64,000 bases of DNA from Dipteris shenzhenensis (Eukaryota; Polypodiophyta; Polypodiopsida; Gleicheniales), in NCBI GenBank assembly GCA_047967505.1, contig CM106541.1. One strand, 5' to 3'. Within the stretch, counting starts at the first letter, position 1. Each line of letters begins with the position of its first letter. Made by a program: the position numbers and the translations under genes. This document shows positions 54,011-63,977 of the stretch, one piece after another. The notes below the pieces were generated by a model that worked only from the letters and a program-made list of their open reading frames with translations, ran no database searches and had not been told where the DNA came from.

Positions 54011-54299
54011 TGTTGGTAAACTGAAAAGAAAGCACGGAGTGAACACGAACTCAGAAATCTTGCTTATGGAATGAAGAAAGATGAGGTCCTTAAGTAGGCA
54101 CCTCTTACATGATTACTGACATCACTGATGACTTCAGAGCTCCACAATCATCTCCTCAATCTGCTCCTAGATTCTCTCAATCATCCTATGTGGCTTCTAC
54201 CACCACCTAACTATGCTTATGGGCACCTAACTGTGCCTCTAGCACACACACATAGAAACCAAGGTGTGCCTGAGGCATACACCTTGAGATATCCCAACA
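54011..54299 (-). repeat. Element G 5' LTR
   Basis: 289 bp, highly similar to the 3' LTR with small differences (cacggagtgaacacgaac against cacagagtgaacacaaac). Followed on the minus strand by the primer site. Confidence 0.94.
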
Positions 54300-54304
54300 G
54301 CTAG

Positions 54305-54890
54305 ACCCTACACAGGTACTCACTATAGACTCTAGAAGCAGATCTTCAGGCTCAATGGCGCATTCCATTTTTTAATCATGAAGCTTTTTGGAGGACATAC
54401 TGACATGTCGACCCAACTTATATGCCTTTGCGCCTCTTTGATCTTGCCCAATTTTGGAAAGATGCATGCCTTGGATCCAAATATATTGCATACAACTTCC
54501 TTAAGCTCAACTTTTTTGAAGTGGTATCCTCTTATGCCCAAGCAGCTCAAATGGAGGAGTTTAATACCACCTTCTCCTCTATCCTAGATCCAACAATGGT
54601 GGCCATGATACATTTTTTCTGGCTGCTCATCGTTTTGCTAAAGGACATTCCTACCCTTGAGCCCATAGTAGAGGAAAATCATCAAAGTCTCTACTCCAAA
54701 CTTGTCTTTGACCTCAACACCGAGTCCCTATTTTCCCAACTCATGCGGCTTTACATTCATGTCCAAAATATTCATAGGCACCACCACATACAGCCCTTCG
54801 AAGACATGTTCAAGACACACTTTTGGAAGCCCCTTCCCCGTTCTGCAGAATCTCCCACATATTATTTGATCAACATCACATCATGAAAAA
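54305..54890 (+). other. 154-codon open frame of unknown nature
   Basis: 54422-54886 reads MPLRLFDLAQFWKDACLGSK, then FEVVSSYAQAAQMEEFNTTF, a hydrophobic stretch IHFFWLLIVLLKD and VQNIHRHHHIQPFEDMFKTH. Average hydropathy and residue mix look protein-like, with one possible membrane-like helix. I do not recognise it. It lies immediately beyond element G and may belong with 51079-51682. Confidence 0.35.
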
Positions 54891-55079
54891 CACCCTAAAA
54901 TTGAACATCATGCACTAGAAAAAATCCAAGGATGAATTGTGAATAGGAAGGAGGGCATATTAATTGCCATGATTAACATCTCATGCAAGCACCAAGTGAT
55001 TGTAAAGGTAAAGCAGAGAAGTAGGAGCAGATGTGAGGAAGTCTATATGATATCCACCTTGGAGCCGTATGGTCCCAAG

Positions 55080-55480
55080 TGCTAGTAAAAAGAGAGTGAG
55101 AGAGGTGAAAGAGAGTACAGGGTTAGCCCTCTCTTCAAAATTTGGATCATATAAATGGCCAAAAGTTTTACTTTGGTCTTCATTGTGTACTTGCAAGCTT
55201 TTGGAATGCAGGCTCTCTCATTCTCTCCATCCTCTTGTAAGTGAGACTTCTTTCTTTCCATTGTGTGTTTCCTTGTGATTTCCACTCCTCTCCTTTCACT
55301 CTTCTCTTGTCTTCCATATCACCTCCCCCTCTCCTACCTTTCCTTCTTCTCTCCTTCCCTCTTTGAATCACATTGACACAATTTGGCACACTCTTGAGTG
55401 ACACAAGTGTTAGGCCCGTGCTTGCAAAGCTCTCACAAGGAGTTGTTCGAGAGTGGACTCTCCATCATCATTCCTCCAAG
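55080..55480 (-). repeat. Unclassified dispersed repeat, copy 2 (inverted relative to 2930-3290)
   Basis: See copy 1. Shared blocks in order on the minus strand: actccttgtgaga, cacttgtgtcactcaa, gtgtcaatgtg, the purine-rich gagagaagaaggaaaggtag run. Confidence 0.55.
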
Positions 55481-55624
55481 ATCCTTGCAATACGTGGAGT
55501 CACCATTGATTACACATCACGATCTAGAGAAATACTAAAACTAGAGAGATAAATCCTTGCAATACGTGGAGTCACCATTGGCTACACATAAGGATGTAGA
55601 GAGAGAATTACTAAAACTAGAGAG
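55481..55624 (+). repeat. 72-bp tandem duplication
   Basis: atccttgcaatacgtggagt at 55481 and 55553, each followed by caccattg.(t/c)tacacat and actaaaactagagaga. Confidence 0.9.
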
Positions 55625-55647
55625 AGAAAGACTAGAAGCCTACACTT

Positions 55648-55775
55648 TTCGAGGTCCCCCCACTTTGTCGAGGGACTCAAAAGGTCACCCCACTTGTGCA
55701 AGGACTCATGAGGTTCCCCCACTTTATGTAGAGACCCAAGAGGTCCCCCTAAAATGTGGAGATCCAAGAGGTTCC
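55648..55775 (+). repeat. About 30-bp tandem repeat aggt(c/t)cccccactt, four to five copies
   Basis: Successive units aggtccccccactttg, aggtcaccccacttgtg, aggttcccccactttatg, aggtccccctaaaatg, each with gagac/ggactca. The 74-codon frame is an artefact of the repeat. Confidence 0.85.
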
Positions 55776-55920
55776 CTTTAAAAGAGGTCCCACCATGGAG
55801 GTACCTACGGATTGTGTCGAGACAAACATGTATGAATATCTCTTAATGGAATGAAACTCCACTTTTTGGGGTTCAATGTTTAAGCTCACTATTCTATTCA
55901 TGTGATTGATCTCCATTGTG

Positions 55921-56048
55921 TCCATGCTTCCTTACACTATCATGTTCTTGTATCCATGCTTCCTTACACTATCATGTTCTTGTATCCATGCTTCCTTACA
56001 CTATCATGTTCTTGTATCCATGATTCTTTACACTATCATGTTCTTGTA
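55921..56048 (+). repeat. 32-bp tandem repeat, four copies
   Basis: tccatgcttccttacactat and the following 12 bases, at 55921, 55953, 55985 and 56017. The first three are identical and the fourth has two changes. Confidence 0.97.
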
Positions 56049-56067
56049 TGCCCTTACCCTTGCACCC

Positions 56068-56228
56068 CCCCTTGTACTCCCCCCTCCTCCCTCCTCCTCC
56101 CTCCTCCCTATCCTCCTTCCTCCTCCTTCTCCTTCCTCCTCCTCCTCCTCCTCCTCCTCCTCCTCCTCCTTGTTTCTCCTCCTCCTTCCTCCTCCCTCCT
56201 CCTTCCTCCTCCCTTGTCCCTCCTTCTC
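56068..56228 (+). repeat. (TCC/CCT)n polypyrimidine tract
   Basis: About 160 bp almost purely C and T, with an uninterrupted (CTC)n core of about 30 bp at 56140-56170. The minus strand is GGA-repeat polypurine. Long frames here (up to 142 codons) are artefacts. Confidence 0.97.
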
Positions 56229-56329
56229 ATCCCTTTACCTCTTGAAGTCACCAAGGAGACTAGCTCTCCACTCCTCAACCTTGGAATCCCCTTAAAACCT
56301 GCAACCCTCTCTAAATCTTGGAACTTCTA

Positions 56330-57343
56330 GATAGCTCTCTCAACCCTGTCCTTCTTCTAAACCTTGCAACCCCCTTTTAATCCCTTAAACTCCCGTGGAG
56401 GAAAGTGCCTCCATCCATGATTATGATTGATCAAGCCCTATTTCTTACCCATGAGTGCATGAGATCTGCTTTCCATGCTTTAGCCCATACCTCTCACTAG
56501 AATACAGCCCAAGGACCTATGATACACATGCGAACAACTATGCAACAATGAGCAATGAGCCATCGTAGGTAACCAACACCCTTGGAACCTAGATTTGGGA
56601 GAGACAATGACAACAAATAGACAATATGATGTTTGCCCAAATGAAATGAGAGATGACAACCCTGCTACCCTAAAAGGGAGGAGATTTGAACATGTTAATG
56701 TTGAAGGATCGTAAAAAAAGAGATGGTTACTATCACATAAGAGCATTCAACCAAGGGAGCTTGTAGAGCACTCAGTTTAATCCATCCCAAAATATGTGCT
56801 TCACAAGTTCATGGCCAACATGCAAGATAAGTAGTTCAGGAAGTGCCTTGCCAATTTTCCCCATGACACTATTTTCTTTGTCATGTAATTTGCTAAAATT
56901 CCTCATTTCAAGAACAAGATGGGATACAAAGTGCTCATTAGTACAAAAAGTAGATATCAATTCTAGTGCATATCATGTATAGTTTTTTTCTTGTTCCTTG
57001 TACGACTGATGCCAATCTTCCTGTTGACTTGAAGTCCAGGATAGTGTTATGCACATACCATTTCTACATTTTGAATGATAGTGAATACAACACCTTATTT
57101 GTGCAGCATGCTTTTCTAGTGCATTGGGAATGGCAAAAAAATGATGATCCCCATGTACAAGAAAATATAAAACAACATTGGGTGTGGTCAGATGGTGCTT
57201 CCTCTAGGTTTTAATCATCCAATGGATTCTACTTTGTGTCAAGGTTTAAATCCCTAAGCGGTGTAAACATGATGTGGAATTTCTTCAGGTCTATCCATGG
57301 CAAGGGGGAACATAATGGATGTGTTGTTGTTATTAAGTCTGTT
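56330..57343. other. No supported gene
   Basis: Only short unrecognised frames on both strands; no repeat structure noticed. Confidence 0.4.
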
Positions 57344-57449
57344 CAAACACCAACTAACATGCCCTCAAGAAAGATGAATGATTTCCATGATGCTATCAAA
57401 CACCAACTAACATGCCCTCAAGAAAGGTCAATGATTTCCATGATGCTGT
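57344..57449 (+). repeat. 53-bp tandem duplication
   Basis: caaacaccaactaacatgcc and the following 33 bases start at 57344 and 57397 and differ at one or two positions. Confidence 0.92.
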
Positions 57450-57814
57450 AGCATGGAAACCAACCAACCTCTCCACAGGGGCACAATGAACATTAAACAA
57501 AGCCTCAGGAATAGTGTCATGTGTAGAGTGTTTCATGAAGTGAAAGTGAAATAAGTGCAAAGGAGAAATAGACATGATTGTGCGGCCATTAAAGGAACTT
57601 GTATTTTGCATATCATATGTGTGTTTTCAAACAAAACAGTGTTACATCTATTTCAGGTACATAACATTGGTACCCGTTTTAAGATTCCCTAAAAAATTCA
57701 TTAAAATATAACTTTTCAATTAGGGGCTGGTTCCACATTTTACTTTATGCTTTGGGCTCCCTTCACTTTGAGATCTTTGAGCTATGTCCACTCCCTAATG
57801 GGAGGATTGGCCTT

Positions 57815-58000
57815 GATGGGGGGATTGGTTCTTCTTCCCAAGGCTCAAGCTTAGACTTCTTCCCTTCAGGATTTCTTCATGGGGGAAGTGTCCCTTCTTC
57901 CCAAGGATGGAGCATGGAGTTCTTCCCTATAGGTCCCCTTCTTGGGGGGATTGGCCATTCTTCCTGAGGATTTGGAGCTTGGACTTCTTTACTTCAGGCT
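57815..58000 (+). repeat. 63-bp tandem repeat, three units, frame-preserving
   Basis: ggattggttcttcttccc, ggaagtgtcccttcttccc and ggattggccattcttcctg start successive 63-bp units. In one plus frame (57752-57967) they encode 21-residue units of the form GIGSSSQGSSLDFFPSGFLH / GSVPSSQGWSMEFFPIGPLL. The frame ends in the third unit. Coding is possible but unsupported by any known family. Confidence 0.75.
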
Positions 58001-58209
58001 CCCTTATTTCAAAGGGCTTGTCAAGGCCCTTTCTTTTTTCTTGGTAGACCCACTTGGCAATTTCTTCTGTAGCATCTCATCTCTCACCTTGGATAGATGT
58101 AGTAGTAGGCAGGCACAATTGAACTTTCCATGGCATGGGGCAACCACAACCAGGTTCTCTGCAATGCGATTTTACATCCACAAACATCACAAAGAAAGTC
58201 ACAAGTAGA

Positions 58210-59180
58210 GCATGGCTACACTTAGGCTATTGGATCATATATTCATCTATGATGTGCAAATGATAAACCGTGCACTTCTTACCGTGCTGCATGCTTTAAC
58301 TATTGCAATTGTCAATACCATAGTCTAACCTAGTGCATTAGCAAGATGTTTCTTGATTTCTTCTTGCCTCATCCTAAGGGTGCAAACATTCTCATGGAGC
58401 ACCTCTACTTGATGCTGTTGAATTAGTGATTACTCATCCTCATGAGGATTAGTGGAAGTGTGGTTAGGCATGTCTATCCACGTGGACTCCATGCATGGAA
58501 AGAACCACATAGAAGAGGCTTCAGGTTCATTGTTGGTGGTGATGATAGTTGACCTCCGAAAGATATGAGAGGGAGTGCGACCCTTGGATCCTTCACATAG
58601 TCGAGGGCTAGGAGCTTGCTGCTGGCAACCACGTGAGGTGACACATAGGCAGTGGCATCACAGCAATAGAGCCATGGAGTAGGTTGTCATGATATACGAG
58701 ATGAAGCCATTTTGCTTCTAGAGGGTTTATAGTGCCTTTGTGGCTTACCTAGTTGTGTTGGAAAGTGCAACAAGCCCCGTAGGGATGAGCTCAGTGTGTG
58801 TGAGTGATTTGAAGCTTATCTTATGAAAGTTATTGAGTCATTTGATCTATCATTGATTCTATAGTTCTCTAATTTGAATCTACAATTCATCTCGTGATTT
58901 TTATAAGCATTTAGATTGATTGAGCCTTCATATGCTTACTGGCTACAACAACTCTATCTAATTCTATCAATTGCTCTTGAACATTATGAAATTGTTAGTA
59001 GCTTCTTTGTAGGCATGTTCCAAAAAATCCACTCTTTGTTGGGTTTTAGATAGGATAGAGGACTTCTTTTCAAAACTTTCAAGAGCCATGGAAGGTTCCT
59101 GCAAATCCCTAATTTAATCCAACTTCATGGACTTGTACATACCTTTCCAAAATTGCACATTCTCATTGTCTCCTCCACCA
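58210..59180. other. No supported gene
   Basis: Mixed sequence with short frames only; nothing recognised. Confidence 0.35.
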
Positions 59181-59189
59181 TGGTTTCTC

Positions 59190-60110
59190 TCTACCTAATT
59201 TGAATCCTTCCTTGACTTGAAGCTCTCTTGCAGCTCCTGTATCAATGCTCTGATTTCTACATTCTCCCTTTTTAGTTGCTCTTTCATTTCATCTTGATCT
59301 ATGTTCAATGAATTTTGGATTTTGTAGAGCCATTGGTAAAGAGCTTCCTTGTTAGCTCTCTGATCTTCAAGAACTTTTTTCATCTCTACAAGCTCTTACT
59401 CTACTTTGTCCCCATCCATTTTGACATCATCAAGCTGTTGATGCAGTAGCTTGATGTGCTTCTCTACTTCTTCTCTTTTATGCTTTTTCATCAGGGCCAT
59501 TTTTTCAGCGATTTCAATTTGCTCTCATGCCTATAAGGCCTTTCCTTCCGCCTCCTCCACCTTGGTTGTTGTACCCTCCGTGAGCATTCTCACATTTTGC
59601 TATCTTTGCTACATTGGTGGCTTTCATATGTATAAGATTCATTTTCTAATCGTATTGCTCAAAAATTGATTTGAGGTAAGTCCCCATCAGGTGCATAGCA
59701 AATGCAATTTATTGAGATGATAATTTTGGATTTGCCATCCTTGCAATTCTTTAAGTTAGTCATCATGCTCTTGGAGAGCACCTTTGAGAAAGAGATCGTA
59801 TGTTTATTCAGATGCTCTACTACTACTTGAACATGCCATAACTTCATAGCTTCTCTCATATTAGGAAAGTACTACCTTGTCTGTTTCAACACATCTAGAA
59901 CAGGAGTTGGCAAGCTCGAAAACTTGACTCCACCATCTGCACTAAACTAAGTGTTTGGGTATAAATGTAAAATATATGATCTCTTCCATGACTTCTCCAA
60001 GAATTATGCTTGCAAATTGCCTCCAAGAATGCCTAGTGCCTTTTCAATCATGCTTTCATTATGTTAGTCTTCTAGCTTTGACAGACAATGTATCCACCCT
60101 TCACATTAAG
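59190..60110 (-). pseudogene. Unidentified protein region with coiled-coil end, decayed
   Basis: Two consecutive minus-strand segments read as protein with rare stops. The first (about 60090-59659) contains ESMIEKALGILGGNLQA, FLEKSWKRSYILHLYPNT, FSADGGVKFSSLPTPVLDVL and YFPNMREAMKLWHVQVVVEH. The second, after a frameshift (about 59605-59195), is highly charged and heptad-like: EIAEKMALMKKHKREEVEKH, IKLLHQQLDDVKMDGDKVE, ELVEMKKVLEDQRANKEALY and MKEQLKRENVEIRALIQELQ, ending at a stop after SRKDSN. Five to six stops in all, several TAG/TGA where Trp or Gln would fit. Family unknown to me; host gene relic and retroelement gag are both possible. Confidence 0.5.
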
Positions 60111-60482
60111 TTCATCTATCAACTTGGTGAAGTTGGAGAGAGAACCCAAACGGGATCCAAATCATGCTTTCTAAGACTGTGTGAGGAGCTCTTATATTTC
60201 ATGATTTCAAGATTAGGGGAGGAAAGATTGTGTGAGGAGCTCTCACATGTCACAATTTCAAAACTAGTTGTGTGAGACTCTCTCGGATTGTGTAGAGATG
60301 GAGGAGCATGATGACACGCTTGGCAGGGGAGCCATAGTGAGAGGGGATAGAAGTTGTAGGAAGTGTGCAATAGAGCAAGACCGAGAGGTAATGTTGACGG
60401 GAGTCAAAAATGGCAAAGGAGCAACTAGAAAAAATAGTAAAAGGAGTCAAAAATGGTGAATGAAATGGAATAGTGGAGGCTT

Positions 60483-60745
60483 AAGTAGAGTGAAGGCCAC
60501 CACAATGGTCTTGGCATGTGACGATGGTTGTCTGAGGCAACTAAACCATACTTGTCTTTTTTTGCAAATAGGTAGAGTATAGTTAATTAGTAGTCACCAT
60601 GGTGGCTTCTTTGAGGGCATAAGTAGAGTGAAGACCACCACGATGGTCTCTCTCATGTGGTGGTGCTTGTCTGAGGCAACTAGTCCATAAGTCTTTTTTT
60701 GCCAAATTAGGTAGAGTGCAGTTAATTCACAACCACCACGGTGGC
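60483..60745 (+). repeat. 138-bp tandem duplication
   Basis: aagtagagtgaaggccaccac (60483) and aagtagagtgaagaccaccac (60621) start two diverged units sharing tgtctgaggcaact and ctttttttgc. Confidence 0.9.
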
Positions 60746-61770
60746 TCCTTGATGATTATTTGTGGGTGGTAGGTGAATAATTGAGAGCTTGAATTTGAAT
60801 TGAGCTTGCATGCAATTTATTTACCACTTAATTATTAATCATTGACATGGGTGTGGCTCATTCATGATTATTTGAACGGCACCACCTGATGTGGCAATCT
60901 TGCCTATCCATATGGTGCACTGTCATGCATGCGATTTAATTACCACTAGTCCACTGGCATGGTAGCTCCTTCATGATTATTTGGATGTCCCGAGGTTAAT
61001 TACCAGTCACCCATGGTGGCATGTGATTGCATGCTGGACTTGCATGATGCTACTATTTTTGGGACAAAACAATTCTCGATTATTTTTTGGTGCAGTTAAT
61101 TACTAGTCACCACTGCAATGGCATGAGATTAAATAGCAACTCATGATTCTATAATTGGATGGGCTTGCATGTCAGTGATTATTTTTGGGGCAAAACAAGC
61201 AATGTAGTCTAGCATGCATGCGATTTAATTAACACTTAATTTTACTAGTCATCGATATGGTGACTCCTTCATGATTATTTGGAGGCATGTCATTGCATGG
61301 GTTTGCATGTGATTATCTTTGGGGGGAAAACAATTCTTATTATTTTTATTGCAATCACCGAAGATAAAATAGCGGCTCATGATTCGATAATTGGACGGGC
61401 TTGCAGGTGATTATTTTTGAAGAAAAAAAATCTAGTCCTAGTCACCACGGTGCCCTCACCTTCAATGAGAATTCCAAATTTTCCTCTTTTTTAAAAGGTC
61501 TTCATGAAGCTTTGCATGGCAAAGAATGTCTACAAAATATCGCATTGCCTAGGATGCCAACATGTGATTAATTAGCTTCTTGAATTTTGATTAATTGTAG
61601 ATGGCTCATGATTATTTGGATGGCATTGGGTCTCCAGTCACTGCACTGGCTCAAATTTTGATCAATTTAAGGTGGCTTATTAAGATGGATCATGATTATT
61701 TGGATGGAACCAAGGAGCCTCTAGTCACCATGGTGGCTCAAAGTTTGTTTAATTTAGGGTAGCTCATTTA
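60746..61770 (+). repeat. Degenerate repeat region built on tcatgattatttgg / caccatggtggct
   Basis: The words tcatgattatttgga and accacggtggct(c) recur about every 100-150 bp (for example 60864, 60973, 61270, 61608, 61687), with taattaccact between them. Looks like an old, strongly diverged continuation of the 60483 repeat. Confidence 0.6.
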
Positions 61771-62725
61771 ATATTAGAGTGCCATTTTTAGTATTTAACC
61801 ATGGCCCCGAGCATGATTTGGCTACTTTGCTCTCTTCTACCCTTGCTCTACTACTTTTCTCCATGCTCCCTCCTCTAGCTTTCATCTACCCAATGATCAG
61901 CTACCTTACTCCATGCTTCCTCCTGCAACTCTCATCCACTCATCTGCTCCCTTGCTCATCTGCTCCACTACTCACCCACTTCTAGGAACTCTAGGCAACA
62001 TTGCTACCCCCCCCGATACAATGTGATCCCAATCTTATCTGCTTTCTTGTACAAAGTCATTGTGTTGCCCTCTGACCTCACCGGGACTTGAAATGCATGC
62101 TCTTGTGGAATGTCTTTATAATTTGCATCGGTTCCGCGCACATATCCATGTTGCCACCTTGGATGGCATGCACACAGCCTGGGGAGCCAACTCCCTTTAG
62201 TATAAATACCTTTGAAAATTTTGAGTATGTGATGAATTTAACAATATGCCATGAGTAAAAGTTAGTCAAATTACCATGGTTGTGTTCTACACTAAAAGAG
62301 CTTCAAATATGTCTTTACACCTTGAAATTTGGGTAAGACATGAAAAAGTTACATGATTGCAAAGGAGTTGGGTTTTATATTTTAGTGTTTTTTTTGTTTT
62401 AGCCCCCCTCATCCGAAAGACCCCCTCCGTTGGGTCTCACATATTATGAAAAATATGGGTATTGAAGAGATTGTGGTGGTGTGCTGGGGAGAGGGAAGGG
62501 AAACAAAGGCTTCTTAACCGTGAACTCGATGCAAAACATCAAGATGGAGGATACCTGTGCTTAGAGTTTAATATTAAAGTATGTTTAAGCTACTCAATGT
62601 CAGACATTGAGTGTGAGCTACTCAATGTTGAACTTAATGTCGATCTCAAGTTGAATCTTGAAGTTGATGTCACACATCAAATTGAAGCTTTAACTTGATA
62701 TTGAACATCGAGTTGAAGCTTGAAA
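61771..62725. other. No supported gene
   Basis: A 78-codon frame (62462-62698) ends in a run derived from short repeats of ttgaagttgatgt / ttgaacttaatgt. Otherwise nothing recognised. Confidence 0.4.
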
Positions 62726-62851
62726 CACTACAAGGCATAGGCCCTTTTCCGATGAAAATACCGATGCTTTTTACATTATTTTTTTTTTCACGGGCACAAA
62801 CATCATTATAAAAGTCGCTAAAAGCATTGGAAAAGGACCATCGCCATAAAG

Positions 62852-62955
62852 CGTCACTATATAGCGACGCTGTTAAACGTTGCTATATAGCGACACTGAT
62901 AATCGTCGCTATATAGCGACACTGGTAAACGTCGCTATATAGTGACAATTAATAG
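62852..62955 (+). repeat. 26-bp subterminal repeat, four units, core GTCGCTATATAGCGAC
   Basis: Units at 62852, 62878, 62904 and 62930, each with the 16-bp palindrome gtcgctatatagcgac or a one- or two-base variant, spaced by a(c/t)tg(g/a)taaa. Positions suggest transposase-binding repeats of a CACTA element; their function is inferred. Confidence 0.9.
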
Positions 62956-62960
62956 AAGTT

Positions 62961-63031
62961 TAAAAAAAGCATTAGTGGGGCCTAACAGGGCCATAGCAAG
63001 CCTGTTTTGCCCCACTAACGCTTTTTTTTTT
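62961..63031. repeat. Imperfect 20-bp hairpin with inner stem
   Basis: aaaaaaagcattagtggggc pairs with gccccactaacgcttttttt with one mismatch; aacagg/cctgtt forms an inner stem. Confidence 0.9.
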
Positions 63032-63054
63032 AAATTACAAAAAAAAGTTTTTTA

Positions 63055-63240
63055 TTACAAAATTTCCCTTGCGAAAAGGGTGATACAAAATCGCTCAAAT
63101 GAAATGATCGAGCAACAAAAGGATATACATGTCGAACATATACAACATTGTTTGTTACAAAATTACCCTTTCGAAAAGGGTGATACAAAATTGCTCAAAC
63201 GAGTGGATATACAAAATGACATACATGGCGAAGTATATGC
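63055..63240 (+). repeat. 100-bp tandem duplication
   Basis: ttacaaaatttccctt (63055) and ttacaaaattaccctt (63155), each followed by cgaaaagggtgatacaaaat.gctcaaa. cccttgcgaaaaggg is itself a short palindrome. Confidence 0.88.
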
Positions 63241-63670
63241 AAACTGCTACTACCACCACTACTACTGCTGCCAATTGGAATCATCCTCGTCGTCCTCGTC
63301 CTCCTCCTCGTCTTGTTGGCCTGATCCTTGGTCCTCTTGAGCTGCGCCTTCTCCCTGATCCTCGTCTTGTTGGCCTGATCCCTAGCCCTGCTGATCGCTT
63401 GCCTCCGGTGATGGGACGCTGGACCTTGCACCCTAAGAGTGAACCATATAAATTGAAAATTAGATTGGAACTTAAAGAATAAAACAATTTAAAAAGTGAG
63501 ATTACAAGTAGGAGTAGACTTATACCGTGCGAGCAGCCACCTCAGCCCAATCGACCATCGCTCCCATTGCCTCTTGCTCAATAAACCACGGTTTTGTTCC
63601 TATACGAAATGTGCATCGTGTCTCTGCATCTGTAGGAGGACGACTCATCGCAGCTTGCTGTGGATCCAAT
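63200..63670 (-). other. Possible coding scraps inside the CACTA-like element
   Basis: Minus-strand frames: one from about 63660 reads MSRPPTDAETRCTFRIGTKP, WFIEQEAMGAMVDWAEVAA, then a stop. Another (63487-63281) is Arg/Gly-rich and contains a duplicated gatcaggccaacaagacgag (63305 and 63361 region). No transposase motif recognised. Confidence 0.3.
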
Positions 63671-63689
63671 TTACGAGAGTTAGAGTTAG

Positions 63690-63977
63690 ATAAGAGGAGG
63701 GAAAGGAAAGAGGGGAAGAAGAGGGAAGAAGATGGAAAGAAGAGGGAAGAAGATGGAAAGAAGAGGGAAAGAGAGAAAAAGAGACATATGCTTCTGCTTA
63801 TGCATGAGCATAAGAACATGAGCATGAAAGAGGGAAAAGAGGGGAAAAGAGGAGAAGAGAGAAGAAGAGGGAACGGAAAGAGAGATTGGAAAGGGGGAAA
63901 GAGGGAAAGAAAGAGAGAAGAAGAGGGAAAGTAAAGAGGGAAAAAGAGACATATGCTCATGCGTGAGCATATGTCTC
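63690..63977 (+). repeat. Purine-rich (GGAAAGAGG)n tract with palindromes
   Basis: GA-rich tandem units such as gaagagggaagaagatggaaa recur through 63960, with tatgcatgagcat embedded twice. It ends in a 14-bp-arm palindrome, gagacatatgctca / tgagcatatgtctc (63946-63977, 4-base loop). Long frames on both strands are composition artefacts. Confidence 0.92.

Larger units (their letters stand above)
51683..54299 (-). mobile_element. Gag-only LTR element G (TR-GAG-like, 2.6 kb)
   Basis: LTRs 51683-51974 (292 bp) and 54011-54299 (289 bp), TSD gctag (51678-51682; 54300-54304). Minus-strand primer site TGGTATCAGAGCCC next to 54011; PPT CTTGAGGGGGGGTT next to 51974. The interior encodes a copia-type gag with an intact zinc knuckle but no protease, integrase or RT, so mobility would need pol from another element. 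Confidence 0.94.

Noticed and set aside
55902-56330. 142- and 129-codon frames over the TCC tract
   Set aside because: Poly-Pro/Ser/Leu strings produced by the pyrimidine repeat in several phases.
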